Positions 1 through 8,590 are shown, numbered from the stretch's first letter. The stretch is 12,241 bases of DNA from DATBWZ01 sp036514535 (GCA_036514535.1 DATBWZ010000044.1:1-12241), one strand, 5' to 3'. Program-made: numbers and translations. Notes: generated by a model from the letters alone, not told the origin.

Positions 1-1285
1 CGAAAGCCCGTTTGAAAATGGTATCAACATTCCGTAGATGGTGCTTAAGGTCAAAACAGCGTTCTATTTCTTTGTTCGATAACAAGGATCTTATTTTTTT
101 ATCATTTTTTATCAAATCCCTGAACTCGGAGCCGGATTTCCATGTTTCCATAGCATTTGTCTGAACAATACCATAAGCTGCCTCTCTTGTAATGCCCTTT
201 TTTATAAGTTCAAGAAGTATTCTTTCCGAAAAAACCAGCCCTTTTGTTATTTCAAGATTCTTTTTCATTTTCTCCGGATATACCACGATATCCTTCAGAA
301 GGCCTGTCAGCCTCACAAGCATATAATCAATAAGAATTGTGGCATCAGGACCGATAACCCTTTCAACCGATGAATGACTGATATCCCGTTCATGCCAGAG
401 TGGGACATTCTCCATTGCCGAAATTGAATATGATCTTACAAGACGGGCAAGACCGCACAGGTTCTCGGATATGATAGGGTTCCTCTTATGCGGCATAGCT
501 GATGATCCCTTCTGCCCGCTGGTGAATGGTTCCTCAGCTTCAAGCACTTCGGTTCTCTGCAGATGGCGGATCTCCAGCGCTATCTTTTCAATGGATGAAG
601 CGAGTATTGCAAGCATGCAGAAAAACTGGGCATGTCTGTCCCGCTGAACAATCTGGGTTGAAACTGGTTCCGGTTTTAGGCCGAGATTATCGCAGACATA
701 TTTTTCCACCTCGGGTTCAATATTGGCAAACGTTCCCACGGCGCCGGAAATCTTTCCATAACTGATTTCATCCTTTGCACTTTTTAACCTCTTTAAATTC
801 CTTTTCATTTCCCCGTACCAGATTGCAAACCTCAATCCAAAGGTGGTAGGTTCAGCATGTACCCCGTGCGTACGTCCAATAACCGGAGTGTTTTTATATT
901 TGAACGCCAGAGTCTTGAGAACGGAGAGCAATTCCTCCACATCTTTTATTATAATCCCGGCTGCATTCTTCAATTGGACGGCAAGAGATGTATCAAGCAC
1001 ATCGGAGGAGGTTAATCCAAAATGCACGAACCTGGAAGATTCTCCAGTGCTCTCTGAGACTGCTGTAAGAAAGGATACAACATCGTGCTTGACCGTTTTT
1101 TCTATTTCGGCAATCCTCTCCATATTAAATTTTGCGTTCTTAATTTTTCTGAAATCTTTATCCGGAATAATACCGAGTTTTTTCCATGCTTCGCAGGCAA
1201 GCAATTCAATCCTAAGCCAGAGATTAAACTTCTCTTCCTGAGCCCAGATCTTTGCCATCTCCTTTCTTGTATATCTGTCAATCAT
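1..1285 (-). CDS. purB: Adenylosuccinate lyase (3' end cut by window edge)
   Basis: Cytosolic enzyme of the fumarase/aspartase superfamily. It releases fumarate from SAICAR and from adenylosuccinate in purine and AMP synthesis. I translated the frame by hand: it opens MIDRYTRKEMAKIW and runs 428 codons without a stop to the window edge. It ends ..HHLRNVDTIFKRAF, which matches the last residues of the roughly 430-residue B. subtilis-type PurB, so only a few codons should be missing. Visible motifs are KHDVV (H67), TSSDVLDT, GRTHG (H140), QRDRHA, and the signature loop GSSAMPHKRNP (S261-S262, M264) that carries the catalytic serine. The ATG overlaps the pnp stop by 8 bases. No good Shine-Dalgarno lies at normal spacing (a GGAG sits about 19 bases upstream), so translation is probably coupled to pnp. 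Function is very secure. Confidence 0.96.
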   Translation of the reverse strand, partial: MIDRYTRKEMAKIWAQEEKFNLWLRIELLACEAWKKLGIIPDKDFRKIKNAKFNMERIAEIEKTVKHDVVSFLTAVSESTGESSRFVHFGLTSSDVLDTSLAVQLKNAAGIIIKDVEELLSVLKTLAFKYKNTPVIGRTHGVHAEPTTFGLRFAIWYGEMKRNLKRLKSAKDEISYGKISGAVGTFANIEPEVEKYVCDNLGLKPEPVSTQIVQRDRHAQFFCMLAILASSIEKIALEIRHLQRTEVLEAEEPFTSGQKGSSAMPHKRNPIISENLCGLARLVRSYSISAMENVPLWHERDISHSSVERVIGPDATILIDYMLVRLTGLLKDIVVYPEKMKKNLEITKGLVFSERILLELIKKGITREAAYGIVQTNAMETWKSGSEFRDLIKNDKKIRSLLSNKEIERCFDLKHHLRNVDTIFKRAF

Positions 1286-3392
1286 GGTTATCAGTCTTTG
1301 TGTTCTCCGTCTGCTGAAGTTCCCTGAGTGCCTCTTTCCGTGACAGTCTTACCCTGCCCTGCTCGTCAACTTCTATAACCTTAACAGGAATTATATCGCC
1401 TTCCTTTACAACATCGCGGACCTGCTTGATGCGCGAAAAATCCATCTGAGATATATGGACCAGGCCCTCAACTCCGGGACATATTTCCACAAAGGCGCCG
1501 AAATCAACAATTCTCTTTACCTTTCCATTGTAAATCCGTCCTATTTCCGCCTCCTGCACAAATTCTTTAATAAGCTCTAATGCCTTATCCCTGCTCTCCG
1601 GATTATTTGAAGCAATCGCTACCCTGCCGGTATCTTCAACATCTATCTTAACACCAGCCCTTTCAATTATTGACTTGATGTTCTTCCCTCCGGGACCAAT
1701 AAGGTCTTTTATTTTTTCCGGTCTTATCTGTATATATGTAAATCTCGGGGCATATTCTGACAATTCCGTCTTCGGTTCATTGATAGCTTCTTTCATCTTT
1801 GAAAGAATGTGCAGTCTTGCATCCCTTGCTTTCAGCACTGCATCAAGCATCATATCCCTTGATACTCCCTGAATTTTAATATCCATCTGAACAGCGGTAA
1901 CTCCTTTCTCTGTTCCTGCGACCTTGAAGTCCATATCACCAATATGGTCCTCATCACCTAGTATGTCGGTCAGCACACAATACCAATCGCCTTCTTTGAT
2001 AAGCCCCATAGCAATCCCGGCGACATGGGACTTTATCGGCACACCTGCATCCATCAGCGATAATGAGGCGCCGCAAACGCTTGCCATGGACGACGAACCG
2101 TTTGACTGCAATATGTCCGAAACTATCCTGATCGTATATGGGAATTTTTCTTCCGATGGCAGAACAGGCAGAATGGACCTCTCCGCCAAAGCGCCATGCC
2201 CAATCTCCCTCCTGCCCGGGCTCCTCATTGGTTTTGTTTCTCCTACGGAGAAAGGAGGAAAATTATAGTGCAGCATGAAGCTCTTATAACTCTCCCCTTC
2301 AAGAGCATCAATTATCTGCGAATCGGAATCAGTCCCAAGAGTCGTAACCACAAGCGCCTGGGTCTCACCCCTTGTAAACAGGCTGGAACCATGCGGCCTC
2401 GGCAGAACGCCCACTTCACAATGAATATCCCTGATATCCGAAGGACTTCTGCCATCTATTCTTTTGTTTTCGGTTTTTATCTTTTGCCTAACCATTTTCT
2501 TTTCAAGATCAGTAAAGCATGACGCAATCTTGAGTCTCTTCTTTTCTTCTTCCTCAGTGGGCGACAACTCATCCCATAAAAAGCCCAGTAATTGGGCAAG
2601 TTTTTCCTTTCTTTCAGCCTTTGAAGATATAGTGATTGCTTCAAGCATTCTCCCTGCTGCCCTTTTTTCCACCTCTTTTTTTAATTCACTCTCGTCCGAT
2701 GGAATGAATTTTCTTTTAGGTTTTGCAACTGATTCCAGCCCGTACTGTAATTTTATAAGTTCTTTCAGTCTTTCATGGCCATAGGAGATTGCATCTACTA
2801 ATTCTTCCTCCCCTACCTCCTTTGAACCGCCTTCAACCATTGTTATTCCGTTAGCTGTTCCAACAACCACGACATCCATATCGCTCTGTCCAAGTTGATC
2901 CAGCGTGGGATTGATTACCAATTTACCGTCAATTCTTCCCACTCTTACGGCCCCAAGAGGTTCGGGGAAGGGAATATCCGATACAAAAAGGGCTGCGGAA
3001 GCTGCATTTATGGATAGCACATCCGTTGCATTCTTCAGATCCGAGGAAAGAACCCATATTATAATCTGAACCTCCCTATCAAATCCCTTTGGAAACAAGG
3101 GTCTCAGCGGCCTGTCCACCAGCCTTGATGTCAAGACCTCTTTTTCAGAGGGCCTACCTTCTCTCTTGAAAAATCCACCTGGTATCTTCCCGGCAGCGTA
3201 TGCCTTTTCCCTGTATTCAACTACAAGTGGCATAAAATCCACCGTTTCCAATGACTCCTTTGAAGCAACAACTGTTGCTATAACAGAGGATTCCCCATAC
3301 TTCGCATACACAGCTCCGTCTGCCAATTTGGCAAGTTTACCTGTTTCAAAAATAAACTCCCTGTTCTCAAAATTTATACCTACAGATTTCAT
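1278..3392 (-). CDS. pnp: Polyribonucleotide nucleotidyltransferase (PNPase)
   Basis: Phosphorolytic 3'-5' exoribonuclease that degrades mRNA in the cytoplasm, usually as a trimer. The 704-residue length is normal for the family. In order, it has a first RNase PH core (about 1-145) with FFKREGR at 74-80, a helical linker (about 240-300), a second RNase PH core (about 310-545), a KH domain (about 553-612, GPGG at 566-569) and an S1 domain (about 617-688). The phosphate-binding run SNGSSSMASVCG is at 430-441. The active-site set GDEDHIGDMDFK at 479-490 supplies D482, D488 and K490, equivalent to E. coli D486, D492 and K494. The tail after S1 is short. The gene follows rpsO after 15 bases, with AAAGGAG overlapping the rpsO stop. 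That gap is too small for the RNase III hairpin that controls pnp in E. coli. Confidence 0.98.
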   Translation of the reverse strand: MKSVGINFENREFIFETGKLAKLADGAVYAKYGESSVIATVVASKESLETVDFMPLVVEYREKAYAAGKIPGGFFKREGRPSEKEVLTSRLVDRPLRPLFPKGFDREVQIIIWVLSSDLKNATDVLSINAASAALFVSDIPFPEPLGAVRVGRIDGKLVINPTLDQLGQSDMDVVVVGTANGITMVEGGSKEVGEEELVDAISYGHERLKELIKLQYGLESVAKPKRKFIPSDESELKKEVEKRAAGRMLEAITISSKAERKEKLAQLLGFLWDELSPTEEEEKKRLKIASCFTDLEKKMVRQKIKTENKRIDGRSPSDIRDIHCEVGVLPRPHGSSLFTRGETQALVVTTLGTDSDSQIIDALEGESYKSFMLHYNFPPFSVGETKPMRSPGRREIGHGALAERSILPVLPSEEKFPYTIRIVSDILQSNGSSSMASVCGASLSLMDAGVPIKSHVAGIAMGLIKEGDWYCVLTDILGDEDHIGDMDFKVAGTEKGVTAVQMDIKIQGVSRDMMLDAVLKARDARLHILSKMKEAINEPKTELSEYAPRFTYIQIRPEKIKDLIGPGGKNIKSIIERAGVKIDVEDTGRVAIASNNPESRDKALELIKEFVQEAEIGRIYNGKVKRIVDFGAFVEICPGVEGLVHISQMDFSRIKQVRDVVKEGDIIPVKVIEVDEQGRVRLSRKEALRELQQTENTKTDNHD

Positions 3393-3402
3393 TCTATGTT
3401 TT

Positions 3403-3409
3403 CTCCTTT
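3403..3409 (-). promoter_or_regulatory. Shine-Dalgarno for pnp, overlapping the rpsO stop
   Basis: The minus strand reads AAAGGAG ten bases before the pnp ATG, and its first bases belong to the TAA of rpsO. This supports the start at 3392. It also means ribosomes finishing S15 sit on the pnp initiation site. Confidence 0.75.
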
Positions 3410-3677
3410 ACTTTCTCAATCCAAGTCTTTCAATAAGTTCCTGATATGCCTTAAAATTCTGTCCCTTCAAATAATCAAGAAGTTTCTTGCGTTTTGACAC
3501 AAGTTTTAGCAACCCTCTTATTGAACTAAAATCCTTTTTGTGAATCTTTGCGTGCTCGGTAAGATAATTGATCCTTTCGGTAAGCAGAGCAATCTGCACA
3601 TGTGCAGACCCCGTATCCGAAAGATTGATCTTAAATTTACCAATCAAATCGCTTTTTTTCTCCTTTGCAAGTATCAT
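3408..3677 (-). CDS. rpsO: 30S ribosomal protein S15
   Basis: Primary 16S rRNA binding protein that organises the helix 20/21/22 junction and later contributes to a bridge to the 50S subunit. The 89-residue length is exactly usual. The start carries a strong Shine-Dalgarno. Counting the initiator Met, the family rRNA-contact residues are present: T22, G23 and Q28 in DTGSAHVQ, R35, H42, D49, S52 and Y69. The C-terminus LIERLGLRK is canonical. Two spots differ from the common consensus: SAHVQ where a Glu is usual at residue 26, and DFSSIRG at 49-55 where E. coli has DHHSRRG. In E. coli, S15 represses its own mRNA through a leader pseudoknot; here the upstream RNA would be the truB 3' end. A weak promoter-like TTGAAC/TTTAAC pair with 17-base spacing lies in that 3' end but is not convincing. 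Confidence 0.97.
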   Translation of the reverse strand: MILAKEKKSDLIGKFKINLSDTGSAHVQIALLTERINYLTEHAKIHKKDFSSIRGLLKLVSKRKKLLDYLKGQNFKAYQELIERLGLRK

Positions 3678-3683
3678 TTGTAA

Positions 3684-3690
3684 CCTCCCT
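3684..3690 (-). promoter_or_regulatory. Strong Shine-Dalgarno for rpsO
   Basis: AGGGAGG on the minus strand, six bases before the rpsO ATG and directly after the TAA of truB. It is one of the two best ribosome binding sites in the window, as expected for a ribosomal protein needed in larger amounts than TruB. Confidence 0.8.
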
Positions 3691-4602
3691 TTAATTATCG
3701 TTAAAAATTCTTAAAATCTCTGGTTCAATCTTATCTGATGCCCCTTTACACCTCACGAGCGCAACAAGGCGGCTATCTTTATCCAACAATTTAAATCCTT
3801 TTCCGCCGGTAACAGACTCTTTATCAAGAAGATTTTTTATAAGCGCCTGATTTGCGTTCCTAACCGCTGCAAGGTCGGAATTATCTATGACAACTGGTAC
3901 CCATTCCGAAAGCGAATCACTCAATGGTATAATCCGTTTCTCAATCTCCTCTATGGAAGCATTCCCTATCTCATTCACCGGGATTGCTCTATCCACAGAA
4001 AAATTGCCAATCGTCAACCTGCGGAGATAATCAAGATGGGCACCGCAGCCCAACCTGGCGCCTATGTCCCTGGCAAGGGCCCGGACATAAAAACCTTTTG
4101 AAGAAAATAAAGTAAACTCAACGTAAGGAATGGATATTTTATTTATCTTTAAATCATATACCTTAACTGTTTTCGGCGCCGGCTTTATTAAAACACCAGA
4201 TCTTGAATATTCATAAAGCGGTTTGCCCTTGTGCTTAATTGCTGAAACATACGGAGGCGTCTGCATTATATCCCCTTTAAATTCTCCAAACACCGCCGTA
4301 ATCTCAGATTCGTTAACATTGATCTCAGATGTATTTGTTATCGTTCCGTCCTTGTCATTGCTGTCTGTTTCTGTTCCAAGGACAAGCCTTGCCTCGTAAG
4401 TCTTATCGCAATTCGCAATAAACTGGCTGAGTTTAGTCCCTTCGCCTATCAAAACTATCAGTAACCCTGTTGCCATCGGATCAAGCGTCCCGCCATGACC
4501 AATACTTTTTATGCCAAGCCTTCTGCGAAGCAGGATAACAACATCATGAGATGTCATCCCCGTAAACTTATCCACCAACAGTATGCCGCTTCTTTTATCC
4601 AT
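3691..4602 (-). CDS. truB: tRNA pseudouridine(55) synthase
   Basis: Converts U55 of the tRNA T-loop to pseudouridine and also acts as a tRNA folding chaperone. The length is 303 residues, normal for the family. The catalytic motif GGTLDPMATG gives nucleophile D41. KTYEA at 67-71 carries the conserved active-site tyrosine (Y69). Further family blocks are QTPPYVSAIKHKGKPLYEYSR and the basic FYVRALARDIG segment. The last 70 or so residues form the small C-terminal domain, with a weaker match to the PUA-like type. The start overlaps the end of the preceding DHH gene by 8 bases (ATGGATAA). Only a weak AAGG lies about 13 bases upstream, so coupling to that gene is likely. The identity is clear. Confidence 0.97.
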   Translation of the reverse strand: MDKRSGILLVDKFTGMTSHDVVILLRRRLGIKSIGHGGTLDPMATGLLIVLIGEGTKLSQFIANCDKTYEARLVLGTETDSNDKDGTITNTSEINVNESEITAVFGEFKGDIMQTPPYVSAIKHKGKPLYEYSRSGVLIKPAPKTVKVYDLKINKISIPYVEFTLFSSKGFYVRALARDIGARLGCGAHLDYLRRLTIGNFSVDRAIPVNEIGNASIEEIEKRIIPLSDSLSEWVPVVIDNSDLAAVRNANQALIKNLLDKESVTGGKGFKLLDKDSRLVALVRCKGASDKIEPEILRIFNDN

Positions 4603-5575
4603 GGAGTTTCAATGCCTTTTTAATCTCTTTTAGTACTGCAGATTTCGCATTCCTAAATGTGCTCTCAAAAATAAATGCCGCAGCACCCTTATGCCCTCCG
4701 CCGCCGAATTTCTCAGCTATTTTTGACACATCAATTTCATTTTTTGAACGTAGGCTAACCTTATATTTTCTATTGTTAATTTCTCTAAACATTAATGCAA
4801 TCTTTACCCCGTCAATTGACCTCGGATAATTTATCAGACCCTCTGTATCCCCCCTGGTTGAACCGGTTTCGTCAAGCATCCCTTTTGTAATAAAAACTGA
4901 TGCAACTCTTCCGCCATCGGTAACATCCAGGGTACTCAGCGCCCTTTCAAGCAATTTCAATTTTCTGACGGGCTCATGCTCATACACATTCTCCGCAATC
5001 TCCCACGGTTTTACCCCGAGATCAACCATTTCGCTGGCAATTTTGAATGCTCTAAGATTGGAATTAGGAAAATGGAATGAACCGGTATCGCAACTAATTG
5101 ATGTGTATATGCAATTTGCACAAGGAAGATCAATTTTTAGGCCCATCTTTTTTATAAGACTATAAATTAAATCACCCGTTGCACTTGCTAAAGGATCAAT
5201 AATTGCCACATCCGCAAAATTATCATTTGTTTTATGATGATCAATTTTTGCCGTTATCCTCACATTACTCTCTAAAAAATGAACGAGCTTCTCCCCTGCA
5301 AGGGCTATCTTACTACAGTCAACAATAATTGCCATATCAAACCTTTTGTTTTTAGGGAGAGTCTGTTTAACCTCCCTGAAAAGCGGAAGATAAGAAAACT
5401 GGCAGGGGAATTTATCGGCATTGTAGATATAAACAGATTTTTTCATTCTTTTTAAAATATAGGCAATAGCTAAAGTTGAAGAAACTGCGTCTCCCTCCGG
5501 ATTGGCATGGGATGCAACAATAAATGATTTATTTTTTCTCAGATGTTCAATAAATTTTTTAAAGTCACTTTTCAT
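4595..5575 (-). CDS. nrnA: DHH/DHHA1 phosphoesterase, NrnA-like nanoRNase / pAp phosphatase
   Basis: Cytosolic Mn-dependent phosphoesterase of the DHH superfamily. Members at this locus degrade 2-5 nucleotide RNAs and often dephosphorylate 3'-phosphoadenosine 5'-phosphate. At 326 residues it matches B. subtilis NrnA in size. The N-terminal DHH domain has SHANPEGDA (H23, D29), VDCS (D86), the DHH triad at 112-114, and CDTGSF (D163). A linker leads to the C-terminal DHHA1 domain with GGGGHKGAA at 291-299, the substrate-binding loop. NPEGD replaces the more frequent NPDGD and is probably harmless. The gene starts 11 bases inside the end of rbfA with no clear Shine-Dalgarno, so it probably relies on coupling. 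It likely finishes RNA fragments left by PNPase, encoded in the same operon. Substrate preference (nanoRNA, pAp or cyclic dinucleotide intermediates) cannot be read from sequence. Confidence 0.9.
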   Translation of the reverse strand: MKSDFKKFIEHLRKNKSFIVASHANPEGDAVSSTLAIAYILKRMKKSVYIYNADKFPCQFSYLPLFREVKQTLPKNKRFDMAIIVDCSKIALAGEKLVHFLESNVRITAKIDHHKTNDNFADVAIIDPLASATGDLIYSLIKKMGLKIDLPCANCIYTSISCDTGSFHFPNSNLRAFKIASEMVDLGVKPWEIAENVYEHEPVRKLKLLERALSTLDVTDGGRVASVFITKGMLDETGSTRGDTEGLINYPRSIDGVKIALMFREINNRKYKVSLRSKNEIDVSKIAEKFGGGGHKGAAAFIFESTFRNAKSAVLKEIKKALKLHG

Positions 5576-5915
5576 TTCTTGTCAAACCGGCAAGGAGCCC
5601 CTCAATCCTCATACCATATTCTATTGAATCATCGTATTTAAACTTCAAGACTGGTATCCTTCTCATGCAGAGATTCTTTTTTATGATAAAGCGAATGAAA
5701 CCAGCGGATCTGCTAAGCCCATCCTGGATGACCTGAATATCTTTATTGTCCACACCCTTGGAGAAGTACACCACAGCGCTTCCAAGATCACTGCTGACTT
5801 TGACTGCCGTTATAGTTACAGAATTAAGAACAGGATCTTTTATATCTATCATTATTGTCCGGGAGATCTCATCCCTTAAAAGGTCATTGATCCTTTCTTT
5901 CCTGTACAATCTCAT
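5565..5915 (-). CDS. rbfA: 30S ribosome-binding factor A
   Basis: Small KH-like protein that binds the immature 30S subunit near the 5' end of 16S rRNA (helix 1) and helps late maturation and cold adaptation. The length is 116 residues, standard. The N-terminus MRLYRKERINDLLRDEISR and the block DPVLNSVTITAVKVSSDLGSA (27-47) are typical. SAGFIR at 70-75 holds the A-x-G kink that replaces GxxG of ordinary KH domains. The conserved C-terminal block runs from PVLKF to YGMRIEGLL. The ATG overlaps the ylxP stop as ATGA. A GGTG about 8 bases upstream is a weak ribosome binding site. Confidence 0.95.
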   Translation of the reverse strand: MRLYRKERINDLLRDEISRTIMIDIKDPVLNSVTITAVKVSSDLGSAVVYFSKGVDNKDIQVIQDGLSRSAGFIRFIIKKNLCMRRIPVLKFKYDDSIEYGMRIEGLLAGLTRNEK

Positions 5916-6223
5916 GACATTTCACCAACAAAATCATTGATCGCTATTGTCTCACGGTTATCATTTATTACTTCGCATTCCCTGCAAGTATCAATAAATT
6001 CCATAATTGAGTTATTAACCGTGCTTATATAGGAACTGTTCCTCCCTATAAAAGACACTCCCAGCGTAACCTTCTGCCACATATCTCTATGCTCAACCTC
6101 GCTTACAGAGATATTAAAAATTTGCTTCATCTTCTCCATCAGGCTCTTTATTATCCTCCTTTTGTCCTTCAGGGAATGGCTGTTCCTCAGTAAGAGTGTA
6201 ATCTTTAAAACGCCTATAAGCAT
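5912..6223 (-). CDS. ylxP: DUF503 family protein (YlxP-like)
   Basis: Small protein of the DUF503 family, commonly encoded between infB and rbfA. Its B. subtilis homologue YlxP is linked to ribosome function, but the precise role is not firmly known. The product is 103 residues and shows the family blocks SHSLKDKRRIIKSL (15-28) and ISVSEVEHRDMWQKVTLGVS (38-57). I chose the ATG at 6223 because MLIGVLKITL aligns with the usual family N-terminus. A TTG two codons earlier (6229) is also in frame, and neither has a clear Shine-Dalgarno. It begins 8 bases after infB ends and finishes in an ATGA overlap with rbfA, so translation is probably coupled on both sides. Confidence 0.9.
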   Translation of the reverse strand: MLIGVLKITLLLRNSHSLKDKRRIIKSLMEKMKQIFNISVSEVEHRDMWQKVTLGVSFIGRNSSYISTVNNSIMEFIDTCRECEVINDNRETIAINDFVGEMS

Positions 6224-6231
6224 ACTCAATA

Positions 6232-8589
6232 TTATAGAGTCTGACTAATCTCCTCAAGTTCAAAAATTTCTAAAATATCCCCAGCTTTTATATCATTAAA
6301 ATTTTCAATAGTAATACCGCATTCCATCCCTAATGCAACATCGTGAACATCTTCCTTAAACCGCCTCAGTGAACCAATTTTGCTCTCATATATAACAATG
6401 CTGTCCCTGAGAATTCTAATCTTTGAACCATTAACAATTTTTCCCTCCGTAACAAGTGAACCAGCAATGTTGCCAACTTTGGCAAATTTAAATACATCCT
6501 TAACCGCAGCCCTGCCAATCATTTTCTCTTTCAGTATCGGTTTAAGCATACCTACCATTGCATTTTTAATATCCTCAATTGCATCGTAGATAATTGTATA
6601 GAACCTTATCTGAACGCCTGCCTCCTGAGATACTTCTCTTGCTTTTAATTCTTCCCTTACTCCAAAACCAATAATTACAGCCTTGCTTGCTGATGCAAGC
6701 ATTACATCGGATTCAGTGATTCCACCCACACCGAGATGAATTAAATTGCACTGGATTTTGTCAGTGGAAAGTTTCGTGAATGCATCTCTTAATGCTTCTG
6801 CTGAACCTATGACATCGGCTTTTATTATTACATTAAGCGTCAGTTTTTCAGCAGATTTTGGCTGACTCAGGAGATCCTGGAGAGAATATTTTACATTCTG
6901 GGGCTTTAGCTGAATGGCTTTTTCTACAGACGCCTTCGCAATCCTCTCGGCAATGGCTTCATCTTTAACCTCATACAATTTCTCTCCGGGCGACGGAACA
7001 CCAGATAGACCGATTATTTCCACAGGGACTGACGGCCCCGCTGCATTAATCCTCTCTCCTTTGAAATTGAACATTGCCTTTACTTTTCCAAAATGCCCGC
7101 CGGAAACAATTATCCCGCCGTTTTTCAGGGTTCCTTTCTGGATTATTACACTGGCAACCGGACCTCTTCCCTTTTCCAACCTTGATTCTATAATTGTTCC
7201 ACGCGTCAGACAGTCCGGATTTGCCTTCAATTCCAGCATCTCCGACTGCAGCAATATTATATCAAGAAGTTCCTTTATTCCAATCTTCTTTTTGGCAGAA
7301 ATTTCTGCGTAGAGAGTATTTCCTCCCCAATTATCAGGGGTTAACCCAAGTTCAACCAGGTTCTGTTTTACTTTATGAATATTAACATTGGGTTTATCTA
7401 TTTTGTTTATTGCCACCACAATAGGGACATTTGCCGCCTTGGCATGATTAACAGCCTCAAGCGTCTGAGGCATAACGCCGTCGTCAGCAGCAACAACAAG
7501 AACTACAATATCAGTAATACGAGCTCCCCGTGCTCTCATCATTGTAAAAGCTTCGTGCCCTGGTGTATCAATAAATGTCAGTTTTTTCCCGTTCACAATT
7601 ACTTCATAAGCTCCGATATGCTGAGTAATCCCTCCCGCTTCACCGTCTGCAACATGGCTTTCCCTTATAACATCAAGAAGAGTTGTTTTCCCATGATCAA
7701 CATGTCCCATAATAGTTACAACCGAATGCCTTGGTTTTAGAGACTCAGGATTATCCTTCGTGTCCCTAAGAATATCCTCAATGTTGAACTGACTTCTTTC
7801 CACCTCATAACCAAACTCCTTTGAGATCAGTGAGGCAGTATCCGCATCTATTGTCTGATTTGCCGTTACCATTGTTCCGAGTTCTATCAGTTTTCTAATG
7901 ACATCTCCAATTCTCGCTCCCATCGTTTGCGCAAGTTCTGCCACAACTATTTTGTCCTCAATCTTTATTATTTTTTTGGATGCTTTAGGCGTGGTAATTT
8001 CAGTCTTTTTTAATGGCCTTTGAGGCGGCATTTTTTTTCTCTTTACCTGTTCCTCAATAATTATCTCCTCTTCAAAAACATTATCCACAAGTTGATCTTT
8101 AATAGCCCTGACTTCATCCTTTCTTTTAACAATCTTTCGTCTGAATGGTTTTTTTTCTTTTATCGCTTCATCAACATGAGGTTTTATTACAGTCATTCCC
8201 CCGGCATTCGCATCAAATGCCACCCCAGCAGTTGCCATTTCAGCAGACTTTTGCTGTGGGATAGTATCAGGGACAGGGGTTTGGGGCAGGGCTTTCTGTT
8301 CTGGCTGTTTTTGGAAAATTGCTTCTGGCTGAACCGCCGCACCTTCAACTCTTACTTCCGGTTCCGGCAGCGGCTCCTCTTTTTTTGCTTTTCTAAGAAC
8401 AGTCTTTACTTTTTGTTCTTTAGGAGCGTAATATTTGGCTTTTAACTGATTGACGACCTCAACAGAAATGCTGCTTGAAGGAGTTTTCACCTCAGATCCC
8501 AGCTCTTTGAGTTTCGTAAGAATTTCTTTTGAGTCTACATTGAGTTCTTTTGCTAATGTATGAATTCTGATTTTTTCTTCTTTTGACAT
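6232..8589 (-). CDS. infB: Translation initiation factor IF-2
   Basis: GTPase that places fMet-tRNA on the 30S P site and promotes 50S joining. With the start at 8589 it is 785 residues. An N-terminal IF2_N helical domain (about 1-52) is followed by a charged, Pro/Gln-rich linker (about 55-205) and a second IF2_N domain (about 207-265). The G domain has GHVDHGKT (295-302), GGITQHIGA (319-327), DTPGH (341-345), NKID (395-398) and SAKK (431-434). Domains II and III follow. The C-terminal fMet-tRNA-binding domain has NIAGSLVTEGKI and GMECGI; GS replaces the commoner GC. The frame stays open 22 codons upstream to 8655, but that stretch overlaps the nusA tail and lacks family similarity. MSKEEKIRIHTLAKEL with AAAAGGA in front is the real start, one base after the nusA stop. 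Confidence 0.97.
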   Translation of the reverse strand: MSKEEKIRIHTLAKELNVDSKEILTKLKELGSEVKTPSSSISVEVVNQLKAKYYAPKEQKVKTVLRKAKKEEPLPEPEVRVEGAAVQPEAIFQKQPEQKALPQTPVPDTIPQQKSAEMATAGVAFDANAGGMTVIKPHVDEAIKEKKPFRRKIVKRKDEVRAIKDQLVDNVFEEEIIIEEQVKRKKMPPQRPLKKTEITTPKASKKIIKIEDKIVVAELAQTMGARIGDVIRKLIELGTMVTANQTIDADTASLISKEFGYEVERSQFNIEDILRDTKDNPESLKPRHSVVTIMGHVDHGKTTLLDVIRESHVADGEAGGITQHIGAYEVIVNGKKLTFIDTPGHEAFTMMRARGARITDIVVLVVAADDGVMPQTLEAVNHAKAANVPIVVAINKIDKPNVNIHKVKQNLVELGLTPDNWGGNTLYAEISAKKKIGIKELLDIILLQSEMLELKANPDCLTRGTIIESRLEKGRGPVASVIIQKGTLKNGGIIVSGGHFGKVKAMFNFKGERINAAGPSVPVEIIGLSGVPSPGEKLYEVKDEAIAERIAKASVEKAIQLKPQNVKYSLQDLLSQPKSAEKLTLNVIIKADVIGSAEALRDAFTKLSTDKIQCNLIHLGVGGITESDVMLASASKAVIIGFGVREELKAREVSQEAGVQIRFYTIIYDAIEDIKNAMVGMLKPILKEKMIGRAAVKDVFKFAKVGNIAGSLVTEGKIVNGSKIRILRDSIVIYESKIGSLRRFKEDVHDVALGMECGITIENFNDIKAGDILEIFELEEISQTL

Positions 8590-8590
8590 T

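Noticed and set aside
843..1327. Plus-strand open frames over purB
   Set aside because: They are antisense to a complete purB frame, carry no recognisable domain and have no promoter or ribosome binding site of note.
3690..3740. Promoter-like TTGAAC/TTTAAC before rpsO inside truB
   Set aside because: Four of six matches at each box in AT-rich coding sequence is expected by chance. An internal rpsO promoter remains possible but is not supported.
4595..5575. RecJ or cyclic-di-AMP phosphodiesterase (GdpP) identity for the DHH gene
   Set aside because: It lacks the extra RecJ domains and the membrane, PAS and GGDEF parts of GdpP. The length of 326 residues and the locus fit NrnA.
7375..8445. 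Plus-strand open frames over infB, rich in Phe and Ser
   Set aside because: Composition is that of the reverse complement of Lys/Glu-rich IF2 codons. No family features.
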